From NCBI GenBank assembly GCA_050746125.1, contig JBOGKX010000083.1, positions 1 through 64,000 of the forward strand: 64,000 bases of DNA. The letters are read 5' to 3'. The notes under the pieces are model-generated. The model saw only the letters and a list, made by a program, of their open reading frames with translations. It did no database searches and was not told the origin of the DNA. Numbering within the stretch: position 1 is the first letter of the stretch; each line of letters starts with the position of its first letter. Positions 16,677 through 25,819 of this stretch are shown here, in pieces. This DNA comes from JAJPKR01 sp050746125 (GTDB lineage Bacteria > Acidobacteriota > Terriglobia > Terriglobales > SCQP01). The translations under genes were made by a program, and so were the position numbers.

Positions 16677-17924
16677 TTATCGGACGTCCGGATTCGAGCG
16701 GCCCGCGTGCGCGGCGGCGGCGTTCCCGTTGGCTTGCGTCACGGCAGCGACGAAGCCGGCATAGGGCTGGTCGCCATCATTGACGAGGCCGTCGTTGCCG
16801 GCCCAGGCGCGCCACGAATACCCGACGGCAGCGGGCAAGGCGGCGAGTTGGCGCACGAAGCTGGCATAGTCGGCGGCTCTGGCAGAGTAGGGCACGGGCA
16901 AATCGAACGCGGCGATCCAAACCGGCTTGCCAGCGAGGCGGTAGGCGCGAGTCACCGCCGGCCGGGGGTCGGGAACGGAGAGGTCGAGCGCGACCGCGTC
17001 GGCGATGCGGGCGGCCATCAGCACCGCTTCGGGCGCGGGAAGTGAAATGCTGGCGCCGAGGTACAGGTGATTGGGATCGGCGAGGTGGATGGCGCTGGCG
17101 CAAATTTGGAAGTAGCGCGCGGCGACTTCGGCCAGAAAGGCGGCAGCGTCGGCGCGGTATGCGGCGGTAGGACTTGCCGGAGCGGCTTCGATCCGGTCGA
17201 AGGTTTTGACCCGTTTCATGCCCCAAGCGAGGGCCCAAGCGCGCGTGTTGTCGCGATAGCGAAGGCGGAGGAATTCGATCGCGTGCCGCCGGCCGGGCGA
17301 TTCAGCGGGCAAGCGCAAATACATGGCCAACATGGAGGCATGACGCGAGCGCGCTTCGCTCCAGGGCATGTCGTCGTCGCTTAAATAGCCAACTAGCCAG
17401 TGATCCGTGGTGCGCGGCAGGCAGCCTTCATCGGCAACCTCTTGCGCATTCTTGGCGAAGGCGGGATCGAAAACGTCCAACGGGCGATCTTTTCGCCAAT
17501 CGGCGCCGGAGTGCTCGGCAATGTGGAGATCCATGACATAGGGAACGCGATAGTTCCAAAGTGTTGGATCACTTTCTGGTCCGATCATATTGAAACGCCA
17601 TAACTTCAAGCGCGCTAGGGCTTCGAAATCCCACGCGGATTCATCTGGATAGCGCACCTTTACGGATTGAAAGTAGGACGACGCCGCCGGGCCCCGATAG
17701 AGCATTCGATCGACGCCGGCCAGCATCGTGGTCTGGTCTTGGGGGTCGATCATCCACCAGACGCCGTCGCGATTTTCAACGTGAAAATAGCCCAACTGCG
17801 CCGCCGCCGGCAGCGACAGGAGCAAGGCGAGCATGCAAGAGGCCAACAGCCGGAACGGCAGCGGGGAGCAGGGGGCACATCGCCGAATGGGCTGGCGAGC
17901 GAGATTGCGAAAAACGGGCGGCAT
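16677..17924 (-). CDS. Secreted agarase-like protein of glycoside hydrolase clan A (tentative)
   Basis: The 415-residue product has an N-terminal signal peptide ending ALLLSLPAAAQ (about residue 43). Its segments resemble agarase-like TIM-barrel hydrolases: VWWMIDPQDQTTMLAGVDRM, WRFNMIGPESD, WLVGYLSDDDMPW and LADPNHLYLGASI. In the relatives I recall, the acid/base region reads YFTDNELPW. Here the Asn-Glu pair appears as Asp-Asp, so catalytic competence is uncertain. It is divergent from a second secreted protein, with 29 nt between starts, and upstream of the PfkB kinase. The substrate is unknown. Confidence 0.55.
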   Translation of the reverse strand: MPPVFRNLARQPIRRCAPCSPLPFRLLASCMLALLLSLPAAAQLGYFHVENRDGVWWMIDPQDQTTMLAGVDRMLYRGPAASSYFQSVKVRYPDESAWDFEALARLKLWRFNMIGPESDPTLWNYRVPYVMDLHIAEHSGADWRKDRPLDVFDPAFAKNAQEVADEGCLPRTTDHWLVGYLSDDDMPWSEARSRHASMLAMYLRLPAESPGRRHAIEFLRLRYRDNTRAWALAWGMKRVKTFDRIEAAPASPTAAYRADAAAFLAEVAARYFQICASAIHLADPNHLYLGASISLPAPEAVLMAARIADAVALDLSVPDPRPAVTRAYRLAGKPVWIAAFDLPVPYSARAADYASFVRQLAALPAAVGYSWRAWAGNDGLVNDGDQPYAGFVAAVTQANGNAAAAHAGRSNPDVR

Positions 17925-17953
17925 GCCTTAGCGGAATATACTCTCAATCTGAG

Positions 17954-18967
17954 ATGCCGATTCGATTCTTAACGTGGTTGGGCTTGATCGTATTCTTGGG
18001 CCTGCCCGGGGGCGGGCCACGCCTGCGGTTGCATTTATTGGCATCGCACGTGGCCGTGGGACAGACGTTCGCGATCGAAGTGCGCGCAGCACAAGGTGGG
18101 CCGGCGGGCGGGACGGTGACGGTAAGCGCGGAAACCGCCGCCGGGAAGAATTTGTGGCGGCGCGAATTGACTTCGGCAACGGGCGACGTGTGGTCGCTAC
18201 TGGCGGCGCTGCCGGCGCCAGGCCGGTATCGCGTCGTGGCACGCGCGAAGAGAAGCGACGAGGGGCGGAGCGAAGCCAGCGAGGATGTGACGGTCATTCC
18301 GCCGCCGCCTTCCTATTACGGCGGCGTGCTGGCGGTCGGGCAATGGGGCTTGCCCGACGCCTTGCAAGAGGCGCTGCGCGACCACGGCTTCGCAGTGCAG
18401 GAGGGCTTGACGCAGGGCGCGCCGCGGGTGATGGCCATCGCCGATCCCTTACTGGGCGGCAGCGATCCGGCCAAGCAATACCGGGCGATCTGGCAAACCG
18501 TCGCGGAAGGCGCGAATTTGCTACTGCTGAGCCCCCCGGCGCCGGACGCACTCAAGTTCTGGCCCTTCCAAGCGCGGCTGGTGCCATATCGCACCGCGTG
18601 CGGCACGGCGTGGACGCAAGGCTCCGCGCAGCTCACGGAGGGACTGCCGGCGACGGCGGCGGCGAATGTGTTGCGCCCCGACTTCGCCTTCGATTTAAGC
18701 CAAGCGGGCGCTATTGAACTCGAGGGCTTGCGGCAGCATTTGCTAGTGCGCGGCGGCGACGGCTACCCGGGCTGCCATGCGTGGTTCCGTTTTCGCTATG
18801 GAGAAGGTCTGGTGACAGTCTCGACGGTGCCGGTGCTCGAGCGTGGCAGCGACGCCTACATGCGGCGATACCTAATGAATTTGTTGAAGGTTGCCAACGC
18901 GGCGCCACGTGGCGCGGCCAAACCGGGCTTGGCTGCCGCATTCGCCCGCCATTTAGGCGGCCCCTAG
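17954..18967 (+). CDS. Secreted protein of unknown function, two-domain
   Basis: The 337-residue product begins with a hydrophobic signal-like segment (5-20), followed by an Ig-like beta region to about 115 (VGQTFAIEVRAAQ, PAPGRYRVVARAKR). After a PPPP hinge comes an alpha/beta domain with LLLLSPPAPDAL and WFRFRYGEGLVTVSTVPVLE. This resembles the ThuA/class I amidotransferase-like domains attached to sugar-binding proteins, without a visible catalytic Cys-His dyad. It is expressed divergently from the agarase-like gene, which hints at a shared carbohydrate-related role. No confident family assignment. Confidence 0.6.
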   Translation: MPIRFLTWLGLIVFLGLPGGGPRLRLHLLASHVAVGQTFAIEVRAAQGGPAGGTVTVSAETAAGKNLWRRELTSATGDVWSLLAALPAPGRYRVVARAKRSDEGRSEASEDVTVIPPPPSYYGGVLAVGQWGLPDALQEALRDHGFAVQEGLTQGAPRVMAIADPLLGGSDPAKQYRAIWQTVAEGANLLLLSPPAPDALKFWPFQARLVPYRTACGTAWTQGSAQLTEGLPATAAANVLRPDFAFDLSQAGAIELEGLRQHLLVRGGDGYPGCHAWFRFRYGEGLVTVSTVPVLERGSDAYMRRYLMNLLKVANAAPRGAAKPGLAAAFARHLGGP

Positions 18968-18971
18968 CGGC

Positions 18972-19682
18972 TTAGCCTTGACTCGGGGCGGAGCGAGGCC
19001 GGCCGGCGGCGGAGGCGGCAGGGGTCACAGGGCGGCGGCGGGCTTGCAGGGCGGCCGGGTCATTCAGCGCTTGCATGGCCAGCGCCAAGCGGTTATTCAC
19101 GCCCAGCTTGGAAAAAATCGTTTGCAGATGACTTTTGATCGTGCTCTCGCTGACGTGCAAAGCGGCGGCGATCTCCTTATTCGAGCGGCCGTGGACGATA
19201 TGGCCCACGATCTGTTGTTCGCGCTCGGTCAGCGGCTTGGCCGACTCCAACACGGGTCGCTGGCGCAGCAAGTCAATGCCATCGGACAATACGTCCTCGG
19301 TGAAGTGACGCGCCCCGCGGGCCACGCGCTCCAGGGCGGCCACCACATGATCGAATGGTTCGGACTGATCCACGAAGCCGCGCGCGCCGCATAACAGCAG
19401 CTGTGCTTGCACCACGCGCGAGCAGCCGGTGCCCAGCACCAACACATCGAGGCCGGCGGCGAGGCGCTTGAGGTCGGTCAGTTCCACCGATTGATATTGC
19501 CAATTGAACAGCCAGAGAATGACGCGCCCGGAAGCGGGAGCCAGCGCGCGCGCCGCTTGCAGGCTGGCCAGCGGCTGGGCATCGATGCCGACCAAGCGCA
19601 ACTTCTCGGCGAGCAAGCCGCTCGCCAGCTGATTGGAGTCGACGACCCGAGTTTCGATTTCGGCTGGGGAGCGGGGGAGCAT
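18972..19682 (-). CDS. LuxR/NarL-type transcriptional regulator with degenerate receiver
   Basis: The 236-residue regulator has a C-terminal HTH with LTEREQQIVGHIVHGRSNKEIAAALHV and TIKSHLQTIFSKLGVNNR, typical of NarL/FixJ factors. The N-terminal half has receiver-like architecture (VVDSNQLASGLLAEKL, Asp15), but the third strand reads RVILWLFNW and has no Asp at the phosphorylation position. The usual Lys region (RGFVDQSEP) also lacks Lys. Regulation by phosphorylation is therefore unlikely. The ATG at 19682 was chosen; the frame continues upstream without a good start. It follows the polysaccharide export gene by 155 nt and may control that cluster. Confidence 0.88.
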   Translation of the reverse strand: MLPRSPAEIETRVVDSNQLASGLLAEKLRLVGIDAQPLASLQAARALAPASGRVILWLFNWQYQSVELTDLKRLAAGLDVLVLGTGCSRVVQAQLLLCGARGFVDQSEPFDHVVAALERVARGARHFTEDVLSDGIDLLRQRPVLESAKPLTEREQQIVGHIVHGRSNKEIAAALHVSESTIKSHLQTIFSKLGVNNRLALAMQALNDPAALQARRRPVTPAASAAGRPRSAPSQG

Positions 19683-19837
19683 GGGATCACTTGGCGTGCG
19701 CGGTCTTGAATCAAACCATATTGGCGGTTGCATTGCAATCGTGATCAAGACGTAACTTGTGCAGCGGCGTGCAGATGGTGTGCAGCACGGCGACTCGGCG
19801 ACGTTAGGCGAGCCGAGGCGGAGGATCGCGATGAATT

Positions 19838-20830
19838 TCACTTGGCAATGAAGTAGCCGAGCCCCACCGCGGCGGTGGTGGCCAGGCTCTTGAGAGCGAA
19901 GAGGCTGGCGCTCTTGCCGTTGTTGCCGGGGACATAAAGAATGTCGTTGGCCTCGAGCAACGGATCTGGCACCTGGCGATTCATGATGCGGCGCAAGTTT
20001 AGCAGCAGCTCTTTGGTGCCGCCCTGCGGCGTGACGCGCACTAAGATGGCGTGTTCGGGTTTGCCATCGAGCTTCCAGCCATGCGCCAATGCGACGGCGG
20101 CGGCAGCGGTGAGGCGCTCGCCGGGCTGAAAGAGAAATGCGCCCGGGGCTTCGACCGCGCCGGCGACAAACACCTGGCCAGCGGGCAGGACTTGCACGGC
20201 ATCGCCGGTCTCCAGCCATGGATTGGAGCTAGGATCGGCGCTGGCCAGGACGGCGGAGAGATCGAAGCGCCGCTTGACGACGGCGCCATGCGCATCGCGA
20301 CGCGAGAGCAGAACCACGTTGCCGGCGCGGTCGGAGGCGCCGCCGGCGCGCAGCAAGGCGTCGAGCAAGGTCAACGGCTTCTCAGCCTGCAAAATGCCAG
20401 GCCGACGCACTTCGCCGCCGACGGTAATCGGATGACTGCGAATCAGCGATACCTGTACGGCGATCTGCGGATCCAGGGCGATCTGTTCGAGGCGCAGCGC
20501 GGCGGCCACGCCGCGAGCGATGGCGGCGGTGGTTAGGCCGGCCACCGGCAAGGGACGCTGAAGGTAGCCGAGATCCAGGGCACCGGCCGCATCCACCGCG
20601 GCGGTGCGGCTGAGCTCCGGCATGTCATAGGCCTGGATGGCCAGCACATCGCCGGGGCCGACGCGGAACGAGGCGGGGACCACCCAGTCGGACTGGAGCG
20701 CCGGAGTTTGCGGCTGCCACTGGGGGGTGGGCGGCGTTTGCTGCGCGGCCATCACGCTGCCCAGGGAAAGAAGAGTAGCCAAGGCAAACAGCGCAAGAGG
20801 GCGGCGACGAAGTGAAGTGCATGGGGGCAT
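19838..20830 (-). CDS. Polysaccharide export outer-membrane protein (Wza-like)
   Basis: The 330-residue protein has a signal peptide (MPPCTSLRRR... GSVMAAQ) and a polysaccharide-export domain (FRVGPGDVLAIQAYDMPELS). SLBB-type repeats follow (SHPITVGGEVRRPGILQ and VFVAGAVEAPGAFL), and a C-terminal hydrophobic helix (KSLATTAAVGLGYFIAK) could be the outer-membrane helix. There is no lipobox Cys, unlike E. coli Wza. It forms the exit channel for capsule or exopolysaccharide. The ATG at 20830 lies 2 nt after the BY-kinase stop, so they are co-translated. Confidence 0.9.
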   Translation of the reverse strand: MPPCTSLRRRPLALFALATLLSLGSVMAAQQTPPTPQWQPQTPALQSDWVVPASFRVGPGDVLAIQAYDMPELSRTAAVDAAGALDLGYLQRPLPVAGLTTAAIARGVAAALRLEQIALDPQIAVQVSLIRSHPITVGGEVRRPGILQAEKPLTLLDALLRAGGASDRAGNVVLLSRRDAHGAVVKRRFDLSAVLASADPSSNPWLETGDAVQVLPAGQVFVAGAVEAPGAFLFQPGERLTAAAAVALAHGWKLDGKPEHAILVRVTPQGGTKELLLNLRRIMNRQVPDPLLEANDILYVPGNNGKSASLFALKSLATTAAVGLGYFIAK

Positions 20831-20832
20831 GG

Positions 20833-23097
20833 CTAGGCATCCTTGAGGGTAACGGCATCGACGGCAGGCGGGATCGCGGCCGGCGGATAGCGGCGCTCGC
20901 GCCGCTGGTAGTAGTCGTAATAAGCGCTGGTGCGCGCGCTCACGCCGTTGAGGGCGATTCCGGCCACGCAGGCGCGAACGTGGCGGAGCTGGTCGAGCGC
21001 ATTGCGGGCGAATTCCCGCGGCGTGCGGCCGGCGCGTACTACGAGCAGCGCCGCATCGACGCAAGCGGCCACGCTGAGGGCATCGCTGAAGCCGAGCAAC
21101 GGCGGGCAATCCACGATGACGAAATCGAAGCGGCACTTCAGCTCCTCGAGCAAGGGCGCGAAGCGCAGAGCCAGCAATTCCGGCTCGCCTGCCACCGCTG
21201 GTCCGGCTGGCAGCACTTGAAGGGAGGCAATGGTGGTGGCACGCACCGCCTCCTGCCAGCGGCCGGGCTGGTGCAGCAGCGTGCTCAAGCCGATTTGATT
21301 GGAGAGGCCGAAGAGGCGATGAATTTCCGGCCGCCGCAGGTCGGCATCGATCAGCAGCACCGAGGCCGAATGCAGGGCAAAGGCACAGGCCAGATTGGCT
21401 GCGACGGTGCTCTTGCCCTCCTGCGGCTGGGCGCTGGAGATCGCCCAGGAGCGCGCCGGCCGGGGCGCGGCGAAGAAGAGCGCGGTGCGCAGGCTTAAGA
21501 TGGCCTCGGCAAAACCGGAACGCTCGCGCCCAGCGGCCCGGGCGGGCGCGGCCTCCGCGCTTATCGCGGGCACCGAGCCGCGAGCGAGGGGCTGGGGAAT
21601 CAAGCCATGCAGTTCTTGCGTCTGCCGGACGCTAGGGAGGGACGCCAAAACTTCGTAGCGCAACCAACGCTGAACGTCGGCGGCGTCGGCCAAACTGCGA
21701 CTGAGCCGGGTGGCGACCAGCGCCACGGCGACGCCCAGCGATGAGGACAGCAAAAAGGCGAGAAGCACCGCCAACAGGCGTGGCGGAGCGACGGGTAGCG
21801 GTTCGGGGCGAGCCAAGCCCACGATGCGCAGATTGTCGGCGTGATAGCCGGCGGCGATCTGCTCAGCACGCAGCCGTTGCAACAGATCTCCATACAGGCG
21901 CTGGTCGGTATCGGCCTCGTTTTTCAGCGCGCTGAAGGCCAGGGCTTGGCCGTTGAACGCTTGAATCGCGTGCTTTTGCGCGGCGAAGTCGCGTTGCGCC
22001 AGCGCCACCCGGCTGCGCGCAGCCAGGTCCTTGGCCTGGATCTGCGCGCGCAAATGCGCGCGCTCGCGCGCCACCGTGGCGTCGAGTTGGGCGGCTTGCC
22101 GCTCGGCCTGGCGATAAAGGAAATGGCCGGGCCCGTACTTGGCGGCGATGGCGGCCATTTTGACTTGCTGCTGCTGGGCGGCTTCCAGCAAGGGCTTGAG
22201 GGCCTCGCCGCGATCGGAGACGGCGAGCGCGTCCACGCTGCCGATGCGGGCCAAGGTCCAATCGGCCTCGACCTGCCGCTGCCGCGCCCGCTGCTGCTCC
22301 AAATCCTTGGCCAGCATGCCGAGGCGCTCGTTCATTACCCCGAAGCGATCGCTCGGGTCGACGATGTTGTGGGCTTGTGCATAAGCGTTGAGACGCTGTT
22401 GGCTGCGCTCCATTTGGGCGCGGAGGTCATCGAGCTGGCTGCTCATGTAGCGCGAGGAAGCTCCGAGCGCGGTGGCGCGCGAGATGTATTCGTGATCGAG
22501 CAGTTGCCGAGCCAGCTCGTTGGCCACGGCGGCGGCGACCTGGGGAGAGCGCGCGCGATAACTGATGTCAATCAAAAGCGTGAATTCTTCGGGGGCAACC
22601 GTCTCACGACGCAGGAAGTTGCGCACGAGAATCGGAGAGACCGGACTGTCACCGACGCTACCGGGACGATCCAGTGAGTTATCTTGAAGTTCCGGCAGTG
22701 ACTGCAAGTGCAACTTGATGATTGTCAGCGTGGCTACGGCGGCGCTTCTCGCTTCACCGGCTTCGGTTTGGACCAAGATATCGGTGTTGGTCGGCCGGGC
22801 GCCGTTGGCACTATCGCCGACGACGTTCATCGGCGCGCTTGGGTCAACGCGAACCACGGCGGTGGATTGATACCAAGGCGGCATGCGCCAAACGACGATG
22901 GCAGTCAGCGTGGTGGCAAGCACGACGAACAGGACGATGGCCGCCCAATAGCGGCGAATGCCGGCCCAGACACGCAGCAAGTCCTCGGCGTCTTCGCGAT
23001 CCGCAGGGGCCGGATAGGCGTCCTCGGCGCGCGGCAGCAGGGCGGCGGACGATGAGGGTTCGAGAGCGCGGTTCAATTCATCGGAGCGGGGATTCAT
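20833..23097 (-). CDS. Wzz/BY-kinase fusion: polysaccharide co-polymerase and tyrosine autokinase
   Basis: The 754-residue inner-membrane protein has TM1 (about 50-70), a Wzz domain (YQSTAVVRVDPSAP), a long periplasmic coiled coil (about 230-420) and TM2 (about 440-462). Its cytoplasmic kinase has Walker A SAQPQEGKST (555-564), Walker A' VLLIDADLRRP and Walker B FVIVDCPPL. The C-terminal tyrosine cluster (YYDYYQRRERRY, about 726-737) is the autophosphorylation region. Such proteins set chain length and gate export of capsule/EPS. The start overlaps the ligase gene end by 20 nt. Confidence 0.95.
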   Translation of the reverse strand: MNPRSDELNRALEPSSSAALLPRAEDAYPAPADREDAEDLLRVWAGIRRYWAAIVLFVVLATTLTAIVVWRMPPWYQSTAVVRVDPSAPMNVVGDSANGARPTNTDILVQTEAGEARSAAVATLTIIKLHLQSLPELQDNSLDRPGSVGDSPVSPILVRNFLRRETVAPEEFTLLIDISYRARSPQVAAAVANELARQLLDHEYISRATALGASSRYMSSQLDDLRAQMERSQQRLNAYAQAHNIVDPSDRFGVMNERLGMLAKDLEQQRARQRQVEADWTLARIGSVDALAVSDRGEALKPLLEAAQQQQVKMAAIAAKYGPGHFLYRQAERQAAQLDATVARERAHLRAQIQAKDLAARSRVALAQRDFAAQKHAIQAFNGQALAFSALKNEADTDQRLYGDLLQRLRAEQIAAGYHADNLRIVGLARPEPLPVAPPRLLAVLLAFLLSSSLGVAVALVATRLSRSLADAADVQRWLRYEVLASLPSVRQTQELHGLIPQPLARGSVPAISAEAAPARAAGRERSGFAEAILSLRTALFFAAPRPARSWAISSAQPQEGKSTVAANLACAFALHSASVLLIDADLRRPEIHRLFGLSNQIGLSTLLHQPGRWQEAVRATTIASLQVLPAGPAVAGEPELLALRFAPLLEELKCRFDFVIVDCPPLLGFSDALSVAACVDAALLVVRAGRTPREFARNALDQLRHVRACVAGIALNGVSARTSAYYDYYQRRERRYPPAAIPPAVDAVTLKDA

Positions 23098-24421
23098 GGT
23101 TGATGGTTGGCGTGGCGGCGAGCGAAGTAGCCAGGGCGCGGGCGCGGATCCAGCCCGTTGGCCGGGGCGGCAAAGCGGTGACGCCGGCTGCGGCGATCAC
23201 CGCGAAGGTCGTGAGCAAGGCAGGAATGTGAAATAAGAAATCAATGCCGGCATGCAGCAGAAAGGCCGCCGCCGCGATGCGGAAGGCGACCAGGCGGAGG
23301 CGGTCGGCGGCGGGCGGCGACGCCGCCAGCGCCGCCAAGGCGCGGGCCTCGGGCGGATGCGAGTCGCGAGGCAGCTCCGGCGCGCGCCGCCAGGCGGCGG
23401 CGAGGGCCAGCGCCAAGGCCAAGAGCAGGATGGTGCCGACGAGTCCGGATTCCGCCCACCATTGCGCGTACTCATCGTGAGCGAAGCCGAAGCGCAAGCC
23501 ATTGTCGAAACGAGCGAAGCGAGGATAGACGGCCGGCCAGGCGCCCAGGCCCCAGCCGAGCCAGGGCCGATCCATGCCCATTTGTAAGCTCGAGACGTCC
23601 AAGTTCACGCGCGTGGCCGCGTCCACTTCGGAATGGCCGAGGCGCTGCCATAGCGGGCCAACGCCCACGGCCAGGGAAAAGGCGATCACGAGAAGCGCAA
23701 CCGCCAAGCCGATCCTGCCGCCGCCGGGATGGCGGCGCAGCAACAGCAGCGAGAAGGCCGCCAATTCCACGGCTACGGCGAAGGCACCGCCGCGGGACGC
23801 CGACAAGACCACGGCGGCGATCATGAGGGCGGGCGCGAAGGCCCAGGCGCCGGCGCGCACGGCAGTGCGATGAGGCAGCAAGGCCATGGCCAGGCCGGCG
23901 GGGAGGAGCAACTCCATGCAGGCGGCGAAGTCGTTGTGGTTGACGAACGAGCCGACCGGCGTCCCCGCGGCAACGTGATGCACGCCCCAGATCCAAGCAG
24001 GCGATGCGAGAGACTGCACGATGGCGGCGGCGGCGAGAAACGCGCCGCCGATTGCCGCAAACGAGAGCAGCCGGTCGAGGTAGCCGCGGTCGCGCGCCGA
24101 GGCCCGCCAGACGAGACCGAATGCGGCCACTGCCGCCAAGATCTCGAGAAATTCCGTTTGCGTCGCCACGGCATCGGCGGTGCTTCGCACCGCAAGCTGG
24201 AAGAGCGGCAATGCCAGGAGCCCCGCCAGCCACCAGGCGGCACGAGCGGGGCGGGGTCCCGGCAGCCACAGTTCCACGCCGGCGGCCAGAAACAGGGCCG
24301 CGAACACGGGCAAATACCATTGCGGCTGCACGCCGCCGAAGGCGGCAATCAACACTGCGGCCGCGAGCCACGGAACCAGGCCGAGGCCGCGCACCCAGAC
24401 GCCGGAGGCAGGCGAAGTCAC
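23078..24421 (-). CDS. O-antigen ligase/polymerase family membrane protein (WaaL/Wzy-like)
   Basis: The 447-residue polytopic protein has about ten hydrophobic helices. It carries the family hallmarks GSFVNHNDFAACMELLLP and, in the large periplasmic loop, FAHDEYAQWWAESGLVG. Family members polymerise or ligate lipid-linked glycans at the periplasmic face. Within this cluster a Wzy-like polymerase role beside Wzz and Wza is most likely. The start is the GTG at 24421, whose GTGA overlaps the upstream gene's stop. A longer frame to 24727 lies within that upstream gene and is arginine-rich nonsense. Confidence 0.88.
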   Translation of the reverse strand: MTSPASGVWVRGLGLVPWLAAAVLIAAFGGVQPQWYLPVFAALFLAAGVELWLPGPRPARAAWWLAGLLALPLFQLAVRSTADAVATQTEFLEILAAVAAFGLVWRASARDRGYLDRLLSFAAIGGAFLAAAAIVQSLASPAWIWGVHHVAAGTPVGSFVNHNDFAACMELLLPAGLAMALLPHRTAVRAGAWAFAPALMIAAVVLSASRGGAFAVAVELAAFSLLLLRRHPGGGRIGLAVALLVIAFSLAVGVGPLWQRLGHSEVDAATRVNLDVSSLQMGMDRPWLGWGLGAWPAVYPRFARFDNGLRFGFAHDEYAQWWAESGLVGTILLLALALALAAAWRRAPELPRDSHPPEARALAALAASPPAADRLRLVAFRIAAAAFLLHAGIDFLFHIPALLTTFAVIAAAGVTALPPRPTGWIRARALATSLAATPTINHESPLR

Positions 24422-25800
24422 GGCCGGTTTCCTCCGACGGCGGCCGCGGGCCGCACAGCGAAAGCGCGCAGCAGCTCCACTCCGCGAAGCGGCATCTCTC
24501 CCAGCGGACGCCGGTAGCCGATGCGGAGACGAAAGCTGGCGGGGCGCCGCGGCACGACAAAGCGACCCGTGACGGTTTGCCAATCCGGCGTGGCCGGGGC
24601 GGCCAAGCGGATCAGTTCGCGTCCAGCATTGGTTTCGATGCCGACGAAAACGCCGCTCGCATTCGCCGACCGGGCGCGGGCGGCGAAGCGAAGCCAATAG
24701 GAAGCGCCCGGCGCCAACAGCAGCCATTGCTGGGCCAAGGCGGGAGTTTCGTCCAGCAGGCCGTGGAACTCCAACTGCAAGCCGCTACCGTGGGCGGGAA
24801 AGACAAAGGGGCCACAATCGGGACAGAGCCGCCAAGCCAGAGGACTGGCAACCGCGACATTCTCCCCTATGCGCCTCAGTTCGGGATCGGCGACAAGTTG
24901 GCCGTCGCGAGGTCCCCAGTCGGGCGGAAACACGCCGGCGGCTAGACCGCTTTGCCATCCGCGGCGCGCGGCATCACCGGCGCCGGAGGCCAGCAGCATT
25001 TTCAGGTACTGCGCGGCAAGCGGGCGGCGCGAAGGATCGGCGGCGGCGCGACAAGCGGCGGGGCCTTCCGACTCGCTATCGGCGGCGAGCAGGCGGGGCC
25101 ACTGCGACGCCAGTGCCGCCGGGGCGGCCCGGCCCATCAAGTCGGAAAAGTAGCCGTCCTCCAGGCGTTGCGATTGCAGGCAATTTGGCGCCTCGGCGCG
25201 AGCGGTGGCGACCGTTGCCGAGACGGGCCGCCAATCCCCGGCGGCGGCTTGCCGCAAAAAAGACAACGTGGCCGACAGCCGCCGCGCGGGCGCGATCGAG
25301 AGGGCGCGGGCGGCTTGCCGCCAAAAGCCGGCGGAGTCGCCACTCAGCAGGAGGAGATTGGCGTCGTTCCAGGCCGCTTCAAACTCGCGGCTGCGCTTCA
25401 GCATGGCCGCCATGCTGGCGCGAGCCGGCCCCAATTCTCCGCGTTCAACTTGGATTTGCGCCAGAATCTGCCAGTTGCGCCAGTCGGCGGGCTCGACGCG
25501 CACGGCTCGCCAGGCGGCCCGTTCCGCCGCCGCCGGCCGCGCCAGCAAGTGGGCCTGGGCCAGCGCTCGCCAGGCTGGCGCGGATCGAGGCGCAACGGCG
25601 ACAGCCGAAGGCCAATCGGCGGCGGCGTAGTCGCGCGCGAAGCGCCCTTCTTGGATAGTCCAAGCCAAGCCGAGAACGATCATGCCGAGCGCTGCCAAGC
25701 GGGCCGCAAAGGCGATACCGCTGCCGCCGGCCAGGCGAAGGCGAATGCGATGCAGCCAGCAACGCGGCAGGGTTCGAATTCGTGATAAAAAGCGCGGCAT
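24418..25800 (-). CDS. Membrane-anchored TPR-like protein of the exopolysaccharide cluster
   Basis: The 460-residue protein has an N-terminal cytoplasmic basic stretch and one transmembrane helix (about 33-50). A helical repeat region of TPR character (SAPAWRALAQAHLL, RNWQILAQIQVERGEL) follows, and then a C-terminal beta-rich domain with YWLRFAARARS and FRLRIGYRRP that resembles a carbohydrate-binding jelly roll. Similar membrane TPR proteins accompany O-antigen ligases, but no specific family is recognised. The ATG at 25800 was chosen over an upstream frame to 25923. The stop overlaps the ligase start. It probably acts in periplasmic assembly. Confidence 0.65.
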   Translation of the reverse strand: MPRFLSRIRTLPRCWLHRIRLRLAGGSGIAFAARLAALGMIVLGLAWTIQEGRFARDYAAADWPSAVAVAPRSAPAWRALAQAHLLARPAAAERAAWRAVRVEPADWRNWQILAQIQVERGELGPARASMAAMLKRSREFEAAWNDANLLLLSGDSAGFWRQAARALSIAPARRLSATLSFLRQAAAGDWRPVSATVATARAEAPNCLQSQRLEDGYFSDLMGRAAPAALASQWPRLLAADSESEGPAACRAAADPSRRPLAAQYLKMLLASGAGDAARRGWQSGLAAGVFPPDWGPRDGQLVADPELRRIGENVAVASPLAWRLCPDCGPFVFPAHGSGLQLEFHGLLDETPALAQQWLLLAPGASYWLRFAARARSANASGVFVGIETNAGRELIRLAAPATPDWQTVTGRFVVPRRPASFRLRIGYRRPLGEMPLRGVELLRAFAVRPAAAVGGNRP

Positions 25801-25819
25801 GCACGCCGAACCGGGCGCG

